This document shows positions 18,694 to 29,740 of a stretch of DNA of 64,000 nt, in pieces. Position numbers and translations under genes: made by a program. Numbering within the stretch: position 1 is the first letter of the stretch; every line of letters begins with the position of its first letter. The stretch comes from Pseudomonas hamedanensis (lineage in GTDB: Bacteria; Pseudomonadota; Gammaproteobacteria; Pseudomonadales; Pseudomonadaceae), in assembly GCF_014268595.2 (NCBI RefSeq), contig NZ_CP077091.1, positions 3,622,001-3,686,000 of the forward strand, given 5' to 3'. Below the pieces are notes generated by a model. The model saw only the letters and a program-made list of their open reading frames with translations. It was not told the DNA's origin and did no database searches.

Positions 18694-19523
18694 TTGATGG
18701 CGTAAGAGGTGCTATGTCAGTTCGGCACATATGCTCCGTGCTTGGCATCGCCCGAAGTAGCTATTACATAAACCGCAAAACCAAGCGTTTGAAGCCGGGC
18801 CTGCGGTGGCTAAGGCGCAGACTTCGTGCGCTGCATAAAGAACATCGAGAGGCCCTGGGTACTCGAGGGCTCTGCAAAGCGTTGAGAAAGAAAGGGATCT
18901 TCATCGGTCGCTATCGAATGCGCTCGCTGATCAAAACTTTCGGCCTGCACCGACGCAGGCCACGGTATGCCCACTATCGTCGTGCTACTAAACCGGCAGT
19001 CGTTGCTCCGAACATACTTGATCGTCGCTTCAATCCGACTCAGCCAGATACGCTTTGGGCAGGCGATATCACCTACATCAGAGTTGGGAATAGCTGGCTT
19101 TATCTGGCAGTGGTGATGGATCTTTTTTCACGCAGGATTGTTGGCTGGGCGTGCTCCCGAACTGCTGATGCTGAGCTGGCTGCTAAAGCACTGAAGTTGG
19201 CGGTGTCACTACGTCGACCAATGCCTGAACTGCTATTTCACTCAGACCAGGGCTGTCAGTACACTGCTGATCGATTTGTTACCTGTTTGGCAGACAACCG
19301 GATCGTTCAAAGCATGAGCCGTCGAGGTAATTGCTGGGATAATGCAGTGGTTGAACGCTACTTCAGGACGCTGAAGCACGATTGGATGCCGGAAAACGGT
19401 TACCAGAACCATTTCGAAGCGGAGAAGGATGTGATGGGTTTTATCTCACATTACAATCATCGCCGTTGCCACTCCGCTTCGAACAACTTACCGCCTGCGC
19501 TATTTGAGCAGCAGGCGGCCTAA
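18690..19523 (+). CDS. IS3-family transposase OrfB (DDE catalytic domain)
   Basis: A 277-residue integrase-core protein. HTH_21-type region is at residues ~38-95. The catalytic DDE triad is Asp126 (WAGDITYI), Asp186 (FHSDQGCQY) and Glu222 (NAVVERYFRTLK), with 35 residues between the last two, the IS3/retroviral DD(35)E spacing. All three are intact, so the enzyme should be active. The ATG overlaps the orfA stop (ATGA), allowing independent low-level OrfB as well as the frameshift fusion. Confidence 0.95.
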   Translation: MIDGVRGAMSVRHICSVLGIARSSYYINRKTKRLKPGLRWLRRRLRALHKEHREALGTRGLCKALRKKGIFIGRYRMRSLIKTFGLHRRRPRYAHYRRATKPAVVAPNILDRRFNPTQPDTLWAGDITYIRVGNSWLYLAVVMDLFSRRIVGWACSRTADAELAAKALKLAVSLRRPMPELLFHSDQGCQYTADRFVTCLADNRIVQSMSRRGNCWDNAVVERYFRTLKHDWMPENGYQNHFEAEKDVMGFISHYNHRRCHSASNNLPPALFEQQAA

Positions 19524-19565
19524 TGCTCCTACGGAATGGTTTGAAAAAACTGAACCACTACACCG

Positions 19566-19582
19566 AAGGCTGCGATCTTTTT
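19566..19582. repeat. right part of the split REP-type repeat
   Basis: AAGGCTGCGATCTTTTT continues the arm interrupted at 18339. With one CCG removed, joining 18281-18339 to 19566 restores a complete copy of the AGATCGCAGCCTTCGGCAGC family. Confidence 0.85.
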
Positions 19583-19583
19583 A

Positions 19584-22154
19584 TCAGGCCGGTTGAGCCT
19601 GCAGGCTCACCGGTCGCAACGGCAGCAACGGTGCATGCGGATCGGCTTTCACCGAAGCGCGCCAGGCGTCCAGCCACTCGGCATGACCTTCGGCCCAGAC
19701 TTGCTCGTGCAAGCGCGCCAACGCCACCGGGTCGCTGAGCAGTTGCAGGCGATCGTGGTTGTTCAGCCCGGCCGGGCCGACCTTGATCGCATGCCGCACA
19801 CGCTCCTGACGCAGCCACTCGATCGGTTCGGCTTGACCGTGACGGGAGGTCGCCAGCGAGCACGCCAAGGCGTTCTGCTGCGGATCGACCACCGCGCGGA
19901 CGAAGCCGTCGTTCAGTGCGTGCCAACGGTTTTCGTGGGTGTACTGATCGGTTGCCAGCAAGGCTTGCGGCGGATTGTATTCCTCAGGAATGAGGAACAG
20001 GCTCTCGTCGCGGGTCTTGAGGCCCAGGCCGACACGGCTGGAAATCACCGACACCGGGATCGACAGCATCAGCGAACCGACGATCGGCACCAGCCACCAC
20101 AGGAAGCTCGGGTTCAGCCAGATCACCAGCAGCGCCCAGAAGAAGCCCAGCAGGGTCTGCGGGCCGTGACGCTTGACCGCTTCGCTCCATGGCGTCGAGT
20201 CGTCGTCACGCTGCGGCGAATTCCAGGTTGCCGCCCAGCCGAGGAACGCGGCCAGAACGAAACGGGTATGGAAAATCATCCGCACCGGCGCCAGCAACAT
20301 GGAGAACAGCATCTCCAGCAGCATCGACAGGGTCACCTTGAACTTGCCACCGAACTCTTTTGCGCCCTTGGCCCAGATCAGGATGATGCTCAACAGCTTC
20401 GGCAGAAACAGCAGCACGATGGTCGTCGAAAACAGCGCGATCGCTTTGTCCGGATGCCATTGTGGCCACAACGGATAGAGCTGACGCGGTTCGAGGAAGT
20501 ACTGCGGTTCCATCAGCGTGTTCACCGCCAGCAGCGCCGTCGACAACACCAGGAAGAAGAACCACAGCGGCGCCGACAGGTAGGACATCACGCCGGTCAG
20601 GAACACCGCGCGGTGCACCGGGTGCATGCCCTTGACCAGAAACAGGCGGAAGTTCATCAGGTTGCCGTGGCACCAGCGACGGTCACGCTTGAGTTCGTCG
20701 AGCAGGTTCGGCGGCAGCTCTTCGTAACTGCCCGGCAGGTCGTAGGCAATCCACACGCCCCAGCCGGCACGGCGCATCAGCGCCGCTTCAACGAAGTCGT
20801 GGGAGAGGATTGCACCGGAGAACGCACCTTTGCCCGGCAACGGCGCCAGGGCGCAGTGGTCGATGAACGGCTTCATGCGAATGATCGCGTTGTGTCCCCA
20901 GTAGTGGGATTCACCCAACTGCCAGAAGTGCAGACCGGCGGTGAACAGCGGGCCGTACACACGGGTCGCAAACTGCTGCATGCGCGCATACAGAGTGTCC
21001 ATGCCCGACGCCCGCGGCGCGGTCTGGATAATCCCGGCGTCCGGGGTGGCTTCCATCAGGCGCACCAGACTGGTCAGGCATTCGCCGCTCATCACCGAGT
21101 CGGCGTCGAGTACGACCATGTACTTGTAGTCACCGCCCCAACGACGGCAGAAGTCGTCAAGGTTGCCGCTCTTGCGTTTGACCCGGCGACGGCGACGGCG
21201 ATAGAAGATCTTGCCGAAGCCCTTGGCTTCGCGACAGACGTCCAGCCAGGCCTGTTGCTCGGCGACGCAGATGTCGGTGTCGTTACTGTCGCTGAGGACG
21301 AAGAAGTCGAAGCGATCCAGGTCACCGGTGGCCGCAACCGATTCGAACGTCGCACGCAGACCGGCGAACACACGCGGCACGTCTTCGTTGCAGATCGGCA
21401 TTACCAGCGCGGTGCGTGCGTCTTTCGGGATCGGCTCGTTGCCGGCGCTTTTGCCGGAGATACGATATTTATCGTGACCGGTGAGCAACTCGAGGAAGCC
21501 CATCAACGCGGTCCAGAAACCGGCCGAGACCCAGCAGAACAGAATCCCGAAGAGAATCAGGATGCTGGTTTGCAGCGCATACGGCAGCACTTGCGTGGCG
21601 GTTTGCAGCAGCGGTTGATGCAGGACTTCTTCCAGATCGACAAACGACCAGCCCTGGTACGGCATGATGCCTTTCATGTACCAGCCAGCGACGATGGTCT
21701 GGCCGAGCATCAGCAGCAACAGAATGTAGCGACGGATCGAGCCGACCGTGCGCCAGCGCGCGGCGGGCAACACGTTAGCGTCTTTCGGCGGCTGCGGCGG
21801 GTTGGTCCGGCCGGTCAGGCGGCGCCAGCCACGCACCAGAATATTGGTGCGCCATGGTTCCGGCACAACCTTGGTCCGACGGATCGGCGGCGTAGCCTTC
21901 ATGCTGACCCGGCCGCTGGCGTCGAGCACCAGCATTTCTGCGTCGGCAAGTTCTTCGGCGGTGCTCAGGGTCAGGCGCTTGCCCACCGAAGCCTGGGCGG
22001 CTTCGGCAGGATCGTCGAACGTCGAGGATGACAGGCGTTCATGCAACTCGCTGAACGACTGGCAGCCCGCGAGTTCCGCGCGTTGCTCGTCGGTCATTGG
22101 CAGATGCGCCAGATACTCGGACAGAGTCTCTGGCTGTACTTGAGAGTTACTCAT
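19584..22154 (-). CDS. opgH: glucans biosynthesis glucosyltransferase H
   Basis: An 856-residue inner-membrane family 2 glycosyltransferase that polymerises the beta-glucan backbone of osmoregulated periplasmic glucans from UDP-glucose. Two N-terminal membrane helices (about 140-165 and 190-220) precede the catalytic loop, which shows [31 protein letters not shown] and [10 protein letters not shown]. Further membrane helices follow in the C-terminal third. The ATG overlaps the end of opgG by 8 nt. The 3' end lies 22 bp from the right edge of the IS element, so the insertion did not damage it. Confidence 0.96.
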   Translation of the reverse strand: MSNSQVQPETLSEYLAHLPMTDEQRAELAGCQSFSELHERLSSSTFDDPAEAAQASVGKRLTLSTAEELADAEMLVLDASGRVSMKATPPIRRTKVVPEPWRTNILVRGWRRLTGRTNPPQPPKDANVLPAARWRTVGSIRRYILLLLMLGQTIVAGWYMKGIMPYQGWSFVDLEEVLHQPLLQTATQVLPYALQTSILILFGILFCWVSAGFWTALMGFLELLTGHDKYRISGKSAGNEPIPKDARTALVMPICNEDVPRVFAGLRATFESVAATGDLDRFDFFVLSDSNDTDICVAEQQAWLDVCREAKGFGKIFYRRRRRRVKRKSGNLDDFCRRWGGDYKYMVVLDADSVMSGECLTSLVRLMEATPDAGIIQTAPRASGMDTLYARMQQFATRVYGPLFTAGLHFWQLGESHYWGHNAIIRMKPFIDHCALAPLPGKGAFSGAILSHDFVEAALMRRAGWGVWIAYDLPGSYEELPPNLLDELKRDRRWCHGNLMNFRLFLVKGMHPVHRAVFLTGVMSYLSAPLWFFFLVLSTALLAVNTLMEPQYFLEPRQLYPLWPQWHPDKAIALFSTTIVLLFLPKLLSIILIWAKGAKEFGGKFKVTLSMLLEMLFSMLLAPVRMIFHTRFVLAAFLGWAATWNSPQRDDDSTPWSEAVKRHGPQTLLGFFWALLVIWLNPSFLWWLVPIVGSLMLSIPVSVISSRVGLGLKTRDESLFLIPEEYNPPQALLATDQYTHENRWHALNDGFVRAVVDPQQNALACSLATSRHGQAEPIEWLRQERVRHAIKVGPAGLNNHDRLQLLSDPVALARLHEQVWAEGHAEWLDAWRASVKADPHAPLLPLRPVSLQAQPA

Positions 22155-23961
22155 CGGCAGGCAACTGATAGCTCCAGGTCTCGGTCAGGACTTCTTCAGT
22201 CGGTGCCGATTCCGGTGTGGCTGGGGCCGCGTCGGCAGCGACTGGCTGCTTGGCGTCTTTGTTGGCCTTGTCCTTGGCATCTGCGGCTGGCTTGGCTTCG
22301 GCCTGTTTGGCTTCGGCGGCCTTGGCTTCCTTGTCGAGTTTTTCCTGTTGCTTGGCGGCGACCTTGTCAGCCTTGGCGACCGACGAGTTGGAGGCCGGCA
22401 GCGACGACTTGGTCAGATCGGCGGTGACGATCGGCTGAACCAGCGCGGCGCGCATCTCGGTCGCCTTGCTCGCGTCCTTGATCTTCATCCGCAGGGTCAG
22501 GCGCCAGCCCTTGGTTTCCGGGTTGTAGCGCACGCTGTTTTCGACCAGTTCGGCGTTGTCGCCGACGCTGACTTGACTGCGCACGTCGGCATCCGGTGCC
22601 AGCGCGGCCAGCGACGGACCTTCGAAATCGACCAGATAGGCAACACTGCCATCGGGTTGACGGATCAGGTTCGATTGCTTGACGTCACCGGTCGAACGCA
22701 GGGTCTGCGCCACCCAGGCGCTGTCCGGCGCGTGCAGCGCGGCTTCGTCCATGGTCCAGTGCATGCGGTAGGCGAAGTCCAGCGGCTGGCCCGGCTCCGG
22801 CATTTTTTCCGGACTCCAGAACGCAACGATGTTGTCGTTGGTTTCGTCGGCGGTAGGAATCTCTACCAGATCGACGGTGCCCTTACCCCAATCGCCTTTC
22901 GGCTCGATCCAGGCGCTTGGGCGCTTGTCGTAGCGGTCGTCGAGGTCTTCGTAATGGCTGAAGTCGCGGCCACGTTGCAGCAGACCGAAACCACGCGGGT
23001 TTTCGACGCTGAAGTTGCTCACGGCCAGATGTTTCGGGTTGTTCAGTGGGCGCCAGATCCACTCGCCGTTGCCGGCATGGATCGACAGACCGCTGGAGTC
23101 GTGCAGCTCACGGCGGTAGTTAAGGACTTTCGACGGCTGGTTGGCGCCGAACAGGAACATGCTGGTCAGCGGCGCGATGCCCAGTTTGCCGACCTTGTCA
23201 CGCAGGAACATTTGCGCCTTGACGTCGACAATGGTGTCGCTGCCCGGACGCAGGGTCAGTCGGTAGGCACCGGTGGCGCGCGGCGAATCGAGCAGGGCGA
23301 AGATCACCAGGTGCTTGTCGCCCGGCCTCGGCTGCTGGATCCAGAACTCGCGGAAACGCGGGAATTCCTCGCCCGACGGCAGCGCGGTATCGATTGCCAG
23401 ACCACGGGCCGACAGCCCGTAGGTGTGGCCCTTGCCGACAACGCGGAAATAACTCGCGCCGAGCATGGTCATGATTTCGTCTTGCTTGTCGGCCTTGTTG
23501 ATCGGGTACAGCACACGGAAACCGGCATAACCCAGTTGCTCGGTGGCTTTCGGATCGAATTTCAGGTCGCCGAAATCAAAGCGGGTTGGATCGTATTTAA
23601 TCTCTTCGACGGTGTTCGTCGTGATTTCATTGATTTTCACCGGTGTATCGAAGTGCATACCCTGGTGATAGAAAGACAGTTTGAACGGCGTCTTCTTGTC
23701 CGCCCACTCGGCTTTCTCGGTGAGGAAGCGAATTTTCTGATAGTCCGCAAACTTCATTTCGCGGAATTCGTTCGGCAGGTTGCTGCGCGGGGCTTCGAAC
23801 TTCTGCCCGGCCAGCTCTTTAGCCTTGGCCGATACGTCGTCAAGATTGAACGCCCAAAGCTGACCGGCGCTGAGCAGGCACAGGAGCGCCGAACCCGCTA
23901 CCAGAGCACTTCGCATGCGTTTGGCAGACATTTTTGCTGCATTACAGGGACTAACAATCAC
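22147..23961 (-). CDS. opgG: periplasmic glucans biosynthesis protein G
   Basis: A 604-residue periplasmic protein that modifies or assembles osmoregulated glucans. The signal peptide is at residues ~18-37 ([18 protein letters not shown]), then the OpgG/MdoG domain (residues 38-520). A ~65-residue Lys/Ala/Glu-rich low-complexity insert occupies 524-588, before the conserved final strand [12 protein letters not shown]. The start chosen is the GTG giving [10 protein letters not shown], with GAGGG 7 nt upstream; a longer frame to 24075 has no support. Enterobacterial OpgG is ~511 residues, the difference being mostly the insert. Confidence 0.93.
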   Translation of the reverse strand: MIVSPCNAAKMSAKRMRSALVAGSALLCLLSAGQLWAFNLDDVSAKAKELAGQKFEAPRSNLPNEFREMKFADYQKIRFLTEKAEWADKKTPFKLSFYHQGMHFDTPVKINEITTNTVEEIKYDPTRFDFGDLKFDPKATEQLGYAGFRVLYPINKADKQDEIMTMLGASYFRVVGKGHTYGLSARGLAIDTALPSGEEFPRFREFWIQQPRPGDKHLVIFALLDSPRATGAYRLTLRPGSDTIVDVKAQMFLRDKVGKLGIAPLTSMFLFGANQPSKVLNYRRELHDSSGLSIHAGNGEWIWRPLNNPKHLAVSNFSVENPRGFGLLQRGRDFSHYEDLDDRYDKRPSAWIEPKGDWGKGTVDLVEIPTADETNDNIVAFWSPEKMPEPGQPLDFAYRMHWTMDEAALHAPDSAWVAQTLRSTGDVKQSNLIRQPDGSVAYLVDFEGPSLAALAPDADVRSQVSVGDNAELVENSVRYNPETKGWRLTLRMKIKDASKATEMRAALVQPIVTADLTKSSLPASNSSVAKADKVAAKQQEKLDKEAKAAEAKQAEAKPAADAKDKANKDAKQPVAADAAPATPESAPTEEVLTETWSYQLPADE

Positions 23962-24280
23962 GAGCAACCCTCGCCGAAAACAGATCAATAAACCAACGGC
24001 CAGATGAAGTGCCTGTGGGGTTTTCGGCTGTGAACAACCGACCTTCCAGCGCACCCTTGCCAAGTTGGCGAGCAATGTTCCGACTCCGCCGGGGCAAAAT
24101 GATTCCCCAATCGGATCCAGACAAGTCTCTACCTAAGCCAAAACGGATCAACGAATGTCGATCCCCGCAGCGCGCGATTATCTAGTAGCCCGGATGACAA
24201 CGCATCAGGGGTAACAAAGTATTTATCGCGAAAACAGCCTGAAAACGTCGAAATTTCCGAAAAAGGTGTTTCAGCCACTG
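23962..24280. other. 319-bp opgG upstream region
   Basis: Non-coding gap between dtd and opgG on the - strand. It has lower GC than the genes and must hold the opgGH promoter, since dtd is the end of the preceding pip-dtd pair. I see no clear -35/-10 pair, terminator, or repeat that I would defend. Confidence 0.5.
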
Positions 24281-24718
24281 TCAGGTCTGTAACAAAAACG
24301 TAACGGGACCATCGTTGACCAGATGCACCTGCATATCGGCGCCGAATCTACCTGATGCCACAGTGCCATGCATCTGTTTCGCCTGGCTCAATAGATAGTC
24401 GAACAATTCTTCGCCCAAGGCCGGTGGCGCCGCTGTCGAAAAGCTTGGCCGCAAGCCGCTTTTGGTGTCAGCGGCGAGGGTGAACTGAGAGACCAGCAGC
24501 AATCCGCCGCTCACATCCTTCAGCGACAGGTTCATCTTGCCTTCAGCGTCACCGAATACCCGATAGTTAAGCACTTTATGCAGAAGTTTGTCGGCGCTGG
24601 TACGCGTGTCGTCGGGTTCGACCGCCACCAGCACCAGCAACCCCTGATCGATCGCGCCAACCACTTCGCCGGCCACTTCAACCCGCGCACCACGTACGCG
24701 CTGTAACAGCGCCTTCAT
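24281..24718 (-). CDS. dtd: D-aminoacyl-tRNA deacylase
   Basis: A 145-residue enzyme that hydrolyses D-aminoacyl-tRNA (and Gly-tRNA-Ala), a translation quality-control step in the cytoplasm. The active-site motifs [16 protein letters not shown] (SQFTL near residue 77) and the C-terminal NDGPVTF (cross-subunit GPxT) are both intact. It overlaps the pip stop by 4 nt, so the two are probably one transcript. Confidence 0.97.
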   Translation of the reverse strand: MKALLQRVRGARVEVAGEVVGAIDQGLLVLVAVEPDDTRTSADKLLHKVLNYRVFGDAEGKMNLSLKDVSGGLLLVSQFTLAADTKSGLRPSFSTAAPPALGEELFDYLLSQAKQMHGTVASGRFGADMQVHLVNDGPVTFLLQT

Positions 24719-25686
24719 GCTTCTTCGAGTGGCAGGTCGAGCAGGCGCTGAGCCATTTTGCTCGCGGCACGCACCAACGCATCAGTGATGCCCGGTTCGG
24801 ATGCCGCGTGCCCGGCGTCGCGAATCACCTGCAATTCGCTGTTGGGCCAGGCCTGATGCAATTCCCAGGCGTTGTCGAGCGGGCAGATCACGTCGTAGCG
24901 ACCATGAATGATCACGCCGGGCAAGTGAGCGATCTTGCCCATGTCGCGGATCAACTGGTTCGGCTCAAGGAAAGCATTGTTGGTGAAGTAGTGACATTCG
25001 ATCCGCGCGATCGACAGCGCGCGCTGCGGCTCGGAGAAACGATCGACCACCAGCGGGTTCGGCCGCAGGGTCGCGGTACGCCCTTCCCACGTCGACCAGG
25101 CTTTGGCCGCGTGCATCTGGGCGATCTGGTCATTACCGGTCAGACGTTTATGGAAAGCGTTGAGCAGGTCGTCGCGCTCGTCCAGCGGGATCGGTGCGAT
25201 GTAGTCCTGCCAGTAATCGGGGAACAGACGGCTGGCGCCGGCCTGGTAGAACCACTCGATTTCCTGCGGACGGCAGAGAAAGATCCCGCGCAGGATCAGG
25301 CCATGGACGCGTTCCGGATGGGTCTGCGCGTAGGCCAGCGCCAGGGTCGAGCCCCACGAGCCGCCGAACAGCACCCATTTTTCGATGCCCAGGTGCTTGC
25401 GGATGCGCTCAAGATCTTCAACCAGATCCCAAGTGGTGTTGTTTTCCAGGCTGGCATGCGGGGTGGAGCGACCGCAACCGCGCTGGTCGAAAGTGACAAT
25501 GCGATACAGATTCGGATCGAAATAGCGCCGGCTCTGCGCATCGCAACCGGCACCGGGCCCGCCGTGGATGAACACCACCGGCAGACCCTCCGGCGAGCCG
25601 CTTTCATCGACATACAGTGTATGGGTGTCATCGACAGCCAGATCGTGCCGGGCGTGAGGTTTGATCTGCGGAAACAAAGTCTGCAT
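24715..25686 (-). CDS. pip: proline iminopeptidase
   Basis: A 323-residue alpha/beta-hydrolase (peptidase S33) that removes N-terminal proline from peptides. The oxyanion segment HGGPGAG is near residue 41, the nucleophile Ser is in [10 protein letters not shown] near residue 110, and the catalytic Asp/His lie in HGRYDVICP and [22 protein letters not shown] is also typical. Starts with ATG after GGAG. Overlaps dtd (ATGA-type). Confidence 0.95.
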   Translation of the reverse strand: MQTLFPQIKPHARHDLAVDDTHTLYVDESGSPEGLPVVFIHGGPGAGCDAQSRRYFDPNLYRIVTFDQRGCGRSTPHASLENNTTWDLVEDLERIRKHLGIEKWVLFGGSWGSTLALAYAQTHPERVHGLILRGIFLCRPQEIEWFYQAGASRLFPDYWQDYIAPIPLDERDDLLNAFHKRLTGNDQIAQMHAAKAWSTWEGRTATLRPNPLVVDRFSEPQRALSIARIECHYFTNNAFLEPNQLIRDMGKIAHLPGVIIHGRYDVICPLDNAWELHQAWPNSELQVIRDAGHAASEPGITDALVRAASKMAQRLLDLPLEEA

Positions 25687-25831
25687 TGCGCGCTCCGTAA
25701 GGGGTCGAGGTCATCCCTGAGGGGACTTCTATTATTCTGCCGTTGGGCATCATAAACCCGATTTGCGTCAATGAGCATGCCTGTGCGCTGTCACCGTTTG
25801 TCAGCCATCGACCTCACAGGCCGAACGCGAT

Positions 25832-25925
25832 CCTGTGGGAGCGAGCCTGCTCGCGAAAGCGGTGTGTCATTCGGCATGGATGCTGGCTGAACGGACGCCT
25901 TCGCGAGCAGGCTCGCTCCCACAGG
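25832..25925. repeat. REPIN, GTGGGAGCGAGCCTGCTCGC family
   Basis: Arms CCTGTGGGAGCGAGCCTGCT and complement around a ~35-bp centre. It is just 2 bp past the hutG stop, between the hut transcript and pip on the same strand. Confidence 0.88.
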
Positions 25926-25927
25926 GG

Positions 25928-26731
25928 TTATGCGCTGTAGTGAGATTTTGCCCAGGCCAGATAACCCTGCAGCAATTCCCTGAGCACCACCCGCGTCGGT
26001 TCGGCCAGGTCGGCGCGGTAGCGGAACGGTTCGAACTCTTCCATGTAAGTGGATTGACACAGTTCCAGTTGCACGGCGTGGATGTTTTGCGCCGGGTTGC
26101 CGTATTGTCGGGTGATGTGGCCGCCCTTGAAGCGACCGTTCAGCACATGACTGAACTGATCATGGCGGGCGCAGATTGCTTCCAGTTGCGAGGCCAACTG
26201 CGGATCGCAACTGGCGCCATTGAACGTGCCCAAGTTGAAGTCAGGCAGTTTGCCGTCGAACAGGTGCGGGATGATCGAACGGATCGAGTGCGCGTCGAAC
26301 AGCAGCGCGTAGCCGAACTCGGCTTTCAGCCGCGCCAGCTCCTCCTGCAAGGTGCGGTGGTACGGCGTCCAGATTTGTTGCAGATACGTCGCCCGCTCTT
26401 CATCAGACGGCTCCAGACCTTGCTGGAACAACGGAATGCCGTCGAACAACGTCGCCGGATACAAACCGGTGGTCGCCCCGGCGTACAACGGCTTGTCGTC
26501 GGACGGCCGGTTGAGATCGATGACGAAGCGCGAATATTCGGCAGCCAGGGTGCTGGCGCCCAGTTCTTCAGCAAAATCGTAGAGCTGCGGAATGTGCCAG
26601 TCAGTGTCCGGCAGGCTTTTCGCCGCCGGGATCAACCCGGACTCGACCGCCGGGGTCAGACGCACGCCTGCGTGCGGCATGCTGATCAGCAGCGGCACGC
26701 GGCCTTGTTTGAAGTTCAGAACCTTGTCCAC
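25928..26731 (-). CDS. hutG: N-formylglutamate deformylase
   Basis: A 267-residue enzyme for the last step of the five-step histidine route, N-formylglutamate to glutamate plus formate. Motifs of the family include LLISMPHAG, FVIDLNRPSDDKPLYAG and LLFDAHSIRS (probable metal ligands). The start chosen is a GTG giving MDKVLNFKQG, with AGGAG 8 nt upstream; the longer frame to 26908 runs into hutI. It fits with hutF at 39464, which makes the formylglutamate substrate. Ten bases separate it from hutI. Confidence 0.95.
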   Translation of the reverse strand: MDKVLNFKQGRVPLLISMPHAGVRLTPAVESGLIPAAKSLPDTDWHIPQLYDFAEELGASTLAAEYSRFVIDLNRPSDDKPLYAGATTGLYPATLFDGIPLFQQGLEPSDEERATYLQQIWTPYHRTLQEELARLKAEFGYALLFDAHSIRSIIPHLFDGKLPDFNLGTFNGASCDPQLASQLEAICARHDQFSHVLNGRFKGGHITRQYGNPAQNIHAVQLELCQSTYMEEFEPFRYRADLAEPTRVVLRELLQGYLAWAKSHYSA

Positions 26732-26741
26732 AACCGCTCTC

Positions 26742-27947
26742 CTACAGATTTGATTCAACGCCGTGACGCACGACGCGCTTGTCCAGATCGCCGCCGAGCC
26801 AATAGGCCAGATCCGCCGGCCGGTCGATTTGCCAGGCAACGAAATCGGCGACCTTGCCGGCCTCCAGCGAGCCGTGGCTGGCGGCCATGCCCAGCGCTTG
26901 CGCGGCATGAATCGTCGCGCCGGCGAGGGCTTCTTCCGGGGTCATGCGAAAACAGGTGCAAGCCATGTTCAGCATCAGGCGCAACGACAGCGCCGGCGAG
27001 GTGCCGGGGTTGAGGTCGCTGGCGATGGCAATCTTCACTTTGTGCTTGCGCAGGGCGTCCATCGGCGGCAACTGCGTCTCGCGCAGAAAGTAGAACGCGC
27101 CCGGCAGCAGGACCGCGACGGTGTCGGCGGCGGCCATGGCGATGGCGTCGTCCTCGTCCATGAACTCCAGATGATCGGCGGACAAGGCTTGATAACGCGC
27201 GGCGAGGCTGGAGCCGTGCAACGAGGAGAGTTGCTCGGCATGCAGCTTCACGGGCAGACCGAGTCGTTGTGCGGCGACGAACACCCGCTCGACCTGCGCC
27301 GGCGAGAACGCCAGGTATTCGCAGAACGCATCCACGGCATCGACCAGACCTTCAGCGGCGAGGGCCGGCAGCATCTGATCGCAGACCAGATCGATGTAAT
27401 CGTCGGCGCGGTCCTTGTACTCCGGCGGCAAGGCGTGCGCCGCCAGGCAAGTGCTGCGTACGCTGATCGGCAGCGCTTCGGCCAGGCGCCGGATGACTCG
27501 CAGAATCTTGCGCTCATTGGCCAGATCGAGACCGTAGCCAGACTTCATTTCCACGGTGGTCACGCCATCGCGCATCAGGCTTTTCAGACGTTTGGCGGCG
27601 CTGGCGAACAGCTCGTCTTCAGTGGCTTCGCGAGTGGCGCGCACGGTGCTGGCGATGCCGCCACCTTGTGCTGCGATCTCGGCATAGCTGACGCCTTGCA
27701 GGCGCTTTTCGAATTCACCGCTGCGATTGCCGCCGAACACCGTGTGGGTGTGGCAGTCGATCAGGCCAGGAGTGACCCAGGCGCCTTGCAGATCATTGAC
27801 CGCCGGATATTCGCCGGACGGCAACTGAGTGCGCGGGCCGATCCACTCGATCAGCGCGCCCGAGGTGACGATCGCGGCATCCTCGATGATCGAATAGGCG
27901 CCGTTGGCCATGGTTGCGACGTGGCAGTGCTGCCAGAGGGTTTTCAT
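26742..27947 (-). CDS. hutI: imidazolonepropionase
   Basis: A 401-residue amidohydrolase that opens imidazolone-5-propionate to N-formimino-glutamate. The metal-binding motif [12 protein letters not shown] is near residue 70, with other ligands in KLHAEQLSS and [11 protein letters not shown]. The start is the ATG giving [10 protein letters not shown] rather than an upstream start 10 codons earlier. It is separated from hutH2 by a REP repeat and followed closely by hutG. Confidence 0.96.
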   Translation of the reverse strand: MKTLWQHCHVATMANGAYSIIEDAAIVTSGALIEWIGPRTQLPSGEYPAVNDLQGAWVTPGLIDCHTHTVFGGNRSGEFEKRLQGVSYAEIAAQGGGIASTVRATREATEDELFASAAKRLKSLMRDGVTTVEMKSGYGLDLANERKILRVIRRLAEALPISVRSTCLAAHALPPEYKDRADDYIDLVCDQMLPALAAEGLVDAVDAFCEYLAFSPAQVERVFVAAQRLGLPVKLHAEQLSSLHGSSLAARYQALSADHLEFMDEDDAIAMAAADTVAVLLPGAFYFLRETQLPPMDALRKHKVKIAIASDLNPGTSPALSLRLMLNMACTCFRMTPEEALAGATIHAAQALGMAASHGSLEAGKVADFVAWQIDRPADLAYWLGGDLDKRVVRHGVESNL

Positions 27948-27965
27948 CCCAAGTCCTCGTCTTGT

Positions 27966-28067
27966 GATCGTTCCCACGCTCTGCGTGGGAATGCCTCAAG
28001 GGACGCTCCGCGTCCAGTGACGCGGAGCGTCACGGGCTGCATTCCCACGCAGAGCGTGGGAACGATC
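27966..28067. repeat. REP-type inverted repeat, GATCGTTCCCACGCTCTGCG family
   Basis: Complete copy of the family, with the internal CGCGGAGCGTC palindrome, filling the hutH2-hutI gap inside the hut operon. Confidence 0.87.
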
Positions 28068-28078
28068 AGTGGGTGGGG

Positions 28079-29611
28079 TTAAAGGCTCGGCAGAAGCTTC
28101 GCCGGAACCAGCTCAGTCAAACACCGCGAAGCCAGCAACTCGGTCGCCGCATTGATGTCCGGGGCGAAGAACCGATCCTTCTCGTAAAACGCCACTTCCT
28201 TGCGCAAGATCGCCCGCGCCTGTTCCAGTTTCGGCGAGGTCTTCAGGCCGTTGCGCAGATCCAGGCCCTGCGCCGCCGCGAGCCATTCCACCGCAAGAAT
28301 CCCGCGGGTGTTTTCAGCCATTTCCCACAGACGCTTGCCCGCCGCCGGGGCCATCGACACGTGGTCTTCCTGGTTGGCCGAGGTCGGCAGGCTGTCGACC
28401 GAATGCGGATGGGACAGCGCCTTGTTCTCGCTGGCCAGCGCCGCCGCCGTCACCTGTGCAATCATGAAACCGGAGTTCACACCGCCATTGGCAACGAGGA
28501 ACGGCGGCAGTTGCGACATGTGCTTGTCCATCATCAGCGAGATGCGGCGTTCGCTCAGCGAGCCGATTTCGGCGATGGCCAGGGCCATGTTGTCAGCAGC
28601 CATCGCCACCGGTTCGGCGTGGAAGTTACCGCCGGAAATCACATCGCCCTCGGCGGCAAACACCAGCGGGTTATCCGACACCGCGTTGGCCTCGATCGCC
28701 AGCACTTCAGCAGCCTGACGGAACTGCGTCAGGCACGCGCCCATGACTTGCGGCTGGCAGCGCAGCGAGTACGGGTCCTGAACCTTGTCGCAGTTCTGGT
28801 GCGAAGCGGACACTTCGCTGCGCTCACCGAGCAGATCGCGATAAGCCGCAGCGGCGTCGATCTGGCCCGTCTGACCGCGGGCGGCGTGGATGCGCGCATC
28901 GAACGGCGAGCGCGAACCCAGCACGGCTTCAACGGTGAGACTGCCGAGCGCCAGTGCACCGGCAAACAGGTCCTCACCTTCAAACAATCCGCGCAGCGCA
29001 AATGCAGTGGACACCTGCGTGCCGTTGAGCAGCGCCAGACCTTCCTTCGCCGCCAGCGTCAGCGGCGTCAGGCCGGCGATTTTCAGCGCCTCGGTCGCTT
29101 CCATCCACTCGCCCCTGTAGCGAGCCTTGCCCTCGCCCAGCAGCACCAGCGACATGTGCGCCAATGGCGCGAGATCGCCCGATGCACCCACCGAACCTTT
29201 CAGTGGAATGTGCGGGTAGACCTCGGCATTGATCAGCGCGATCAGTGCGTCGATCACCAGACGGCGAATCCCTGAGAACCCACGGCTGAGGCTGTTGACC
29301 TTGAGCACCATGATCAGCCGCACCAGCTCATCGCTGATCGGCTGGCCGACACCGGCTGCGTGCGACAGCACCAGCGAGCGCTGGAGGTTTTCCAGATCTT
29401 CGCTGGCGATGCGCGTCGAGGCCAGCAGGCCGAAACCGGTGTTGATGCCGTAGGCAGTGCGATTTTCGGCAAGGATCTGCTCGACGCAGGCGACGCTGGC
29501 TTCGATCTGCGCGCTGGCGCTGTTGTCGAGGGTCAGCGTGACCGGGTTCTGGTAGACGTCACGCAGTTGGGCCAGGCTCAGTTGGCCGGGGATCAGGTTC
29601 AGCGCAGTCAT
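28079..29611 (-). CDS. hutH: histidine ammonia-lyase (catalytically complete copy)
   Basis: A 510-residue histidase converting L-histidine to urocanate and ammonia. The MIO cofactor triad Ala143-Ser144-Gly145 is intact in [12 protein letters not shown]. Other active-site residues are visible: Tyr54 in AYGINTGFG, His84 in LSHAAGVG, the Tyr and Arg of [11 protein letters not shown], and Glu in NQEDHVS. It is adjacent to hutI, as is the functional copy (hutH2) of other fluorescent pseudomonads. Good AGGAG ribosome site. Confidence 0.96.
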   Translation of the reverse strand: MTALNLIPGQLSLAQLRDVYQNPVTLTLDNSASAQIEASVACVEQILAENRTAYGINTGFGLLASTRIASEDLENLQRSLVLSHAAGVGQPISDELVRLIMVLKVNSLSRGFSGIRRLVIDALIALINAEVYPHIPLKGSVGASGDLAPLAHMSLVLLGEGKARYRGEWMEATEALKIAGLTPLTLAAKEGLALLNGTQVSTAFALRGLFEGEDLFAGALALGSLTVEAVLGSRSPFDARIHAARGQTGQIDAAAAYRDLLGERSEVSASHQNCDKVQDPYSLRCQPQVMGACLTQFRQAAEVLAIEANAVSDNPLVFAAEGDVISGGNFHAEPVAMAADNMALAIAEIGSLSERRISLMMDKHMSQLPPFLVANGGVNSGFMIAQVTAAALASENKALSHPHSVDSLPTSANQEDHVSMAPAAGKRLWEMAENTRGILAVEWLAAAQGLDLRNGLKTSPKLEQARAILRKEVAFYEKDRFFAPDINAATELLASRCLTELVPAKLLPSL

Positions 29612-29740
29612 TAATGTGCTCCTTTTGTGAGTTCGTCTCTTGAATAAAGAGAAACTGCCAGTCGCTCCGGAGCATTCCGTTATCCGTCGCCTCTCGTCTT
29701 TTGAACGATCCGCGCCTTGGCACGCTGGCAGGGGTAGTTG

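Larger units (their letters stand above)
18340..19562 (+). mobile_element. IS3-family insertion sequence, 1223 bp, apparently intact
   Basis: Imperfect terminal inverted repeats: the left end TGTTGTGGTCGAACTTTTTT matches the complement of the right end TGTAGTGGTTCAGTTTTTTC at most positions, with TG...CA termini as usual for the family. The element is flanked by a 3-bp direct repeat CCG (18337-18339 and 19563-19565). It carries orfA and orfB in the typical overlapping arrangement. It has noticeably lower GC and different codon use than the neighbours. Confidence 0.93.

Noticed and set aside
19593..22031. Open frame of over 800 codons on the + strand opposite opgH
   Set aside because: Shadow of opgH; His/Gln/Arg-rich with no domain.
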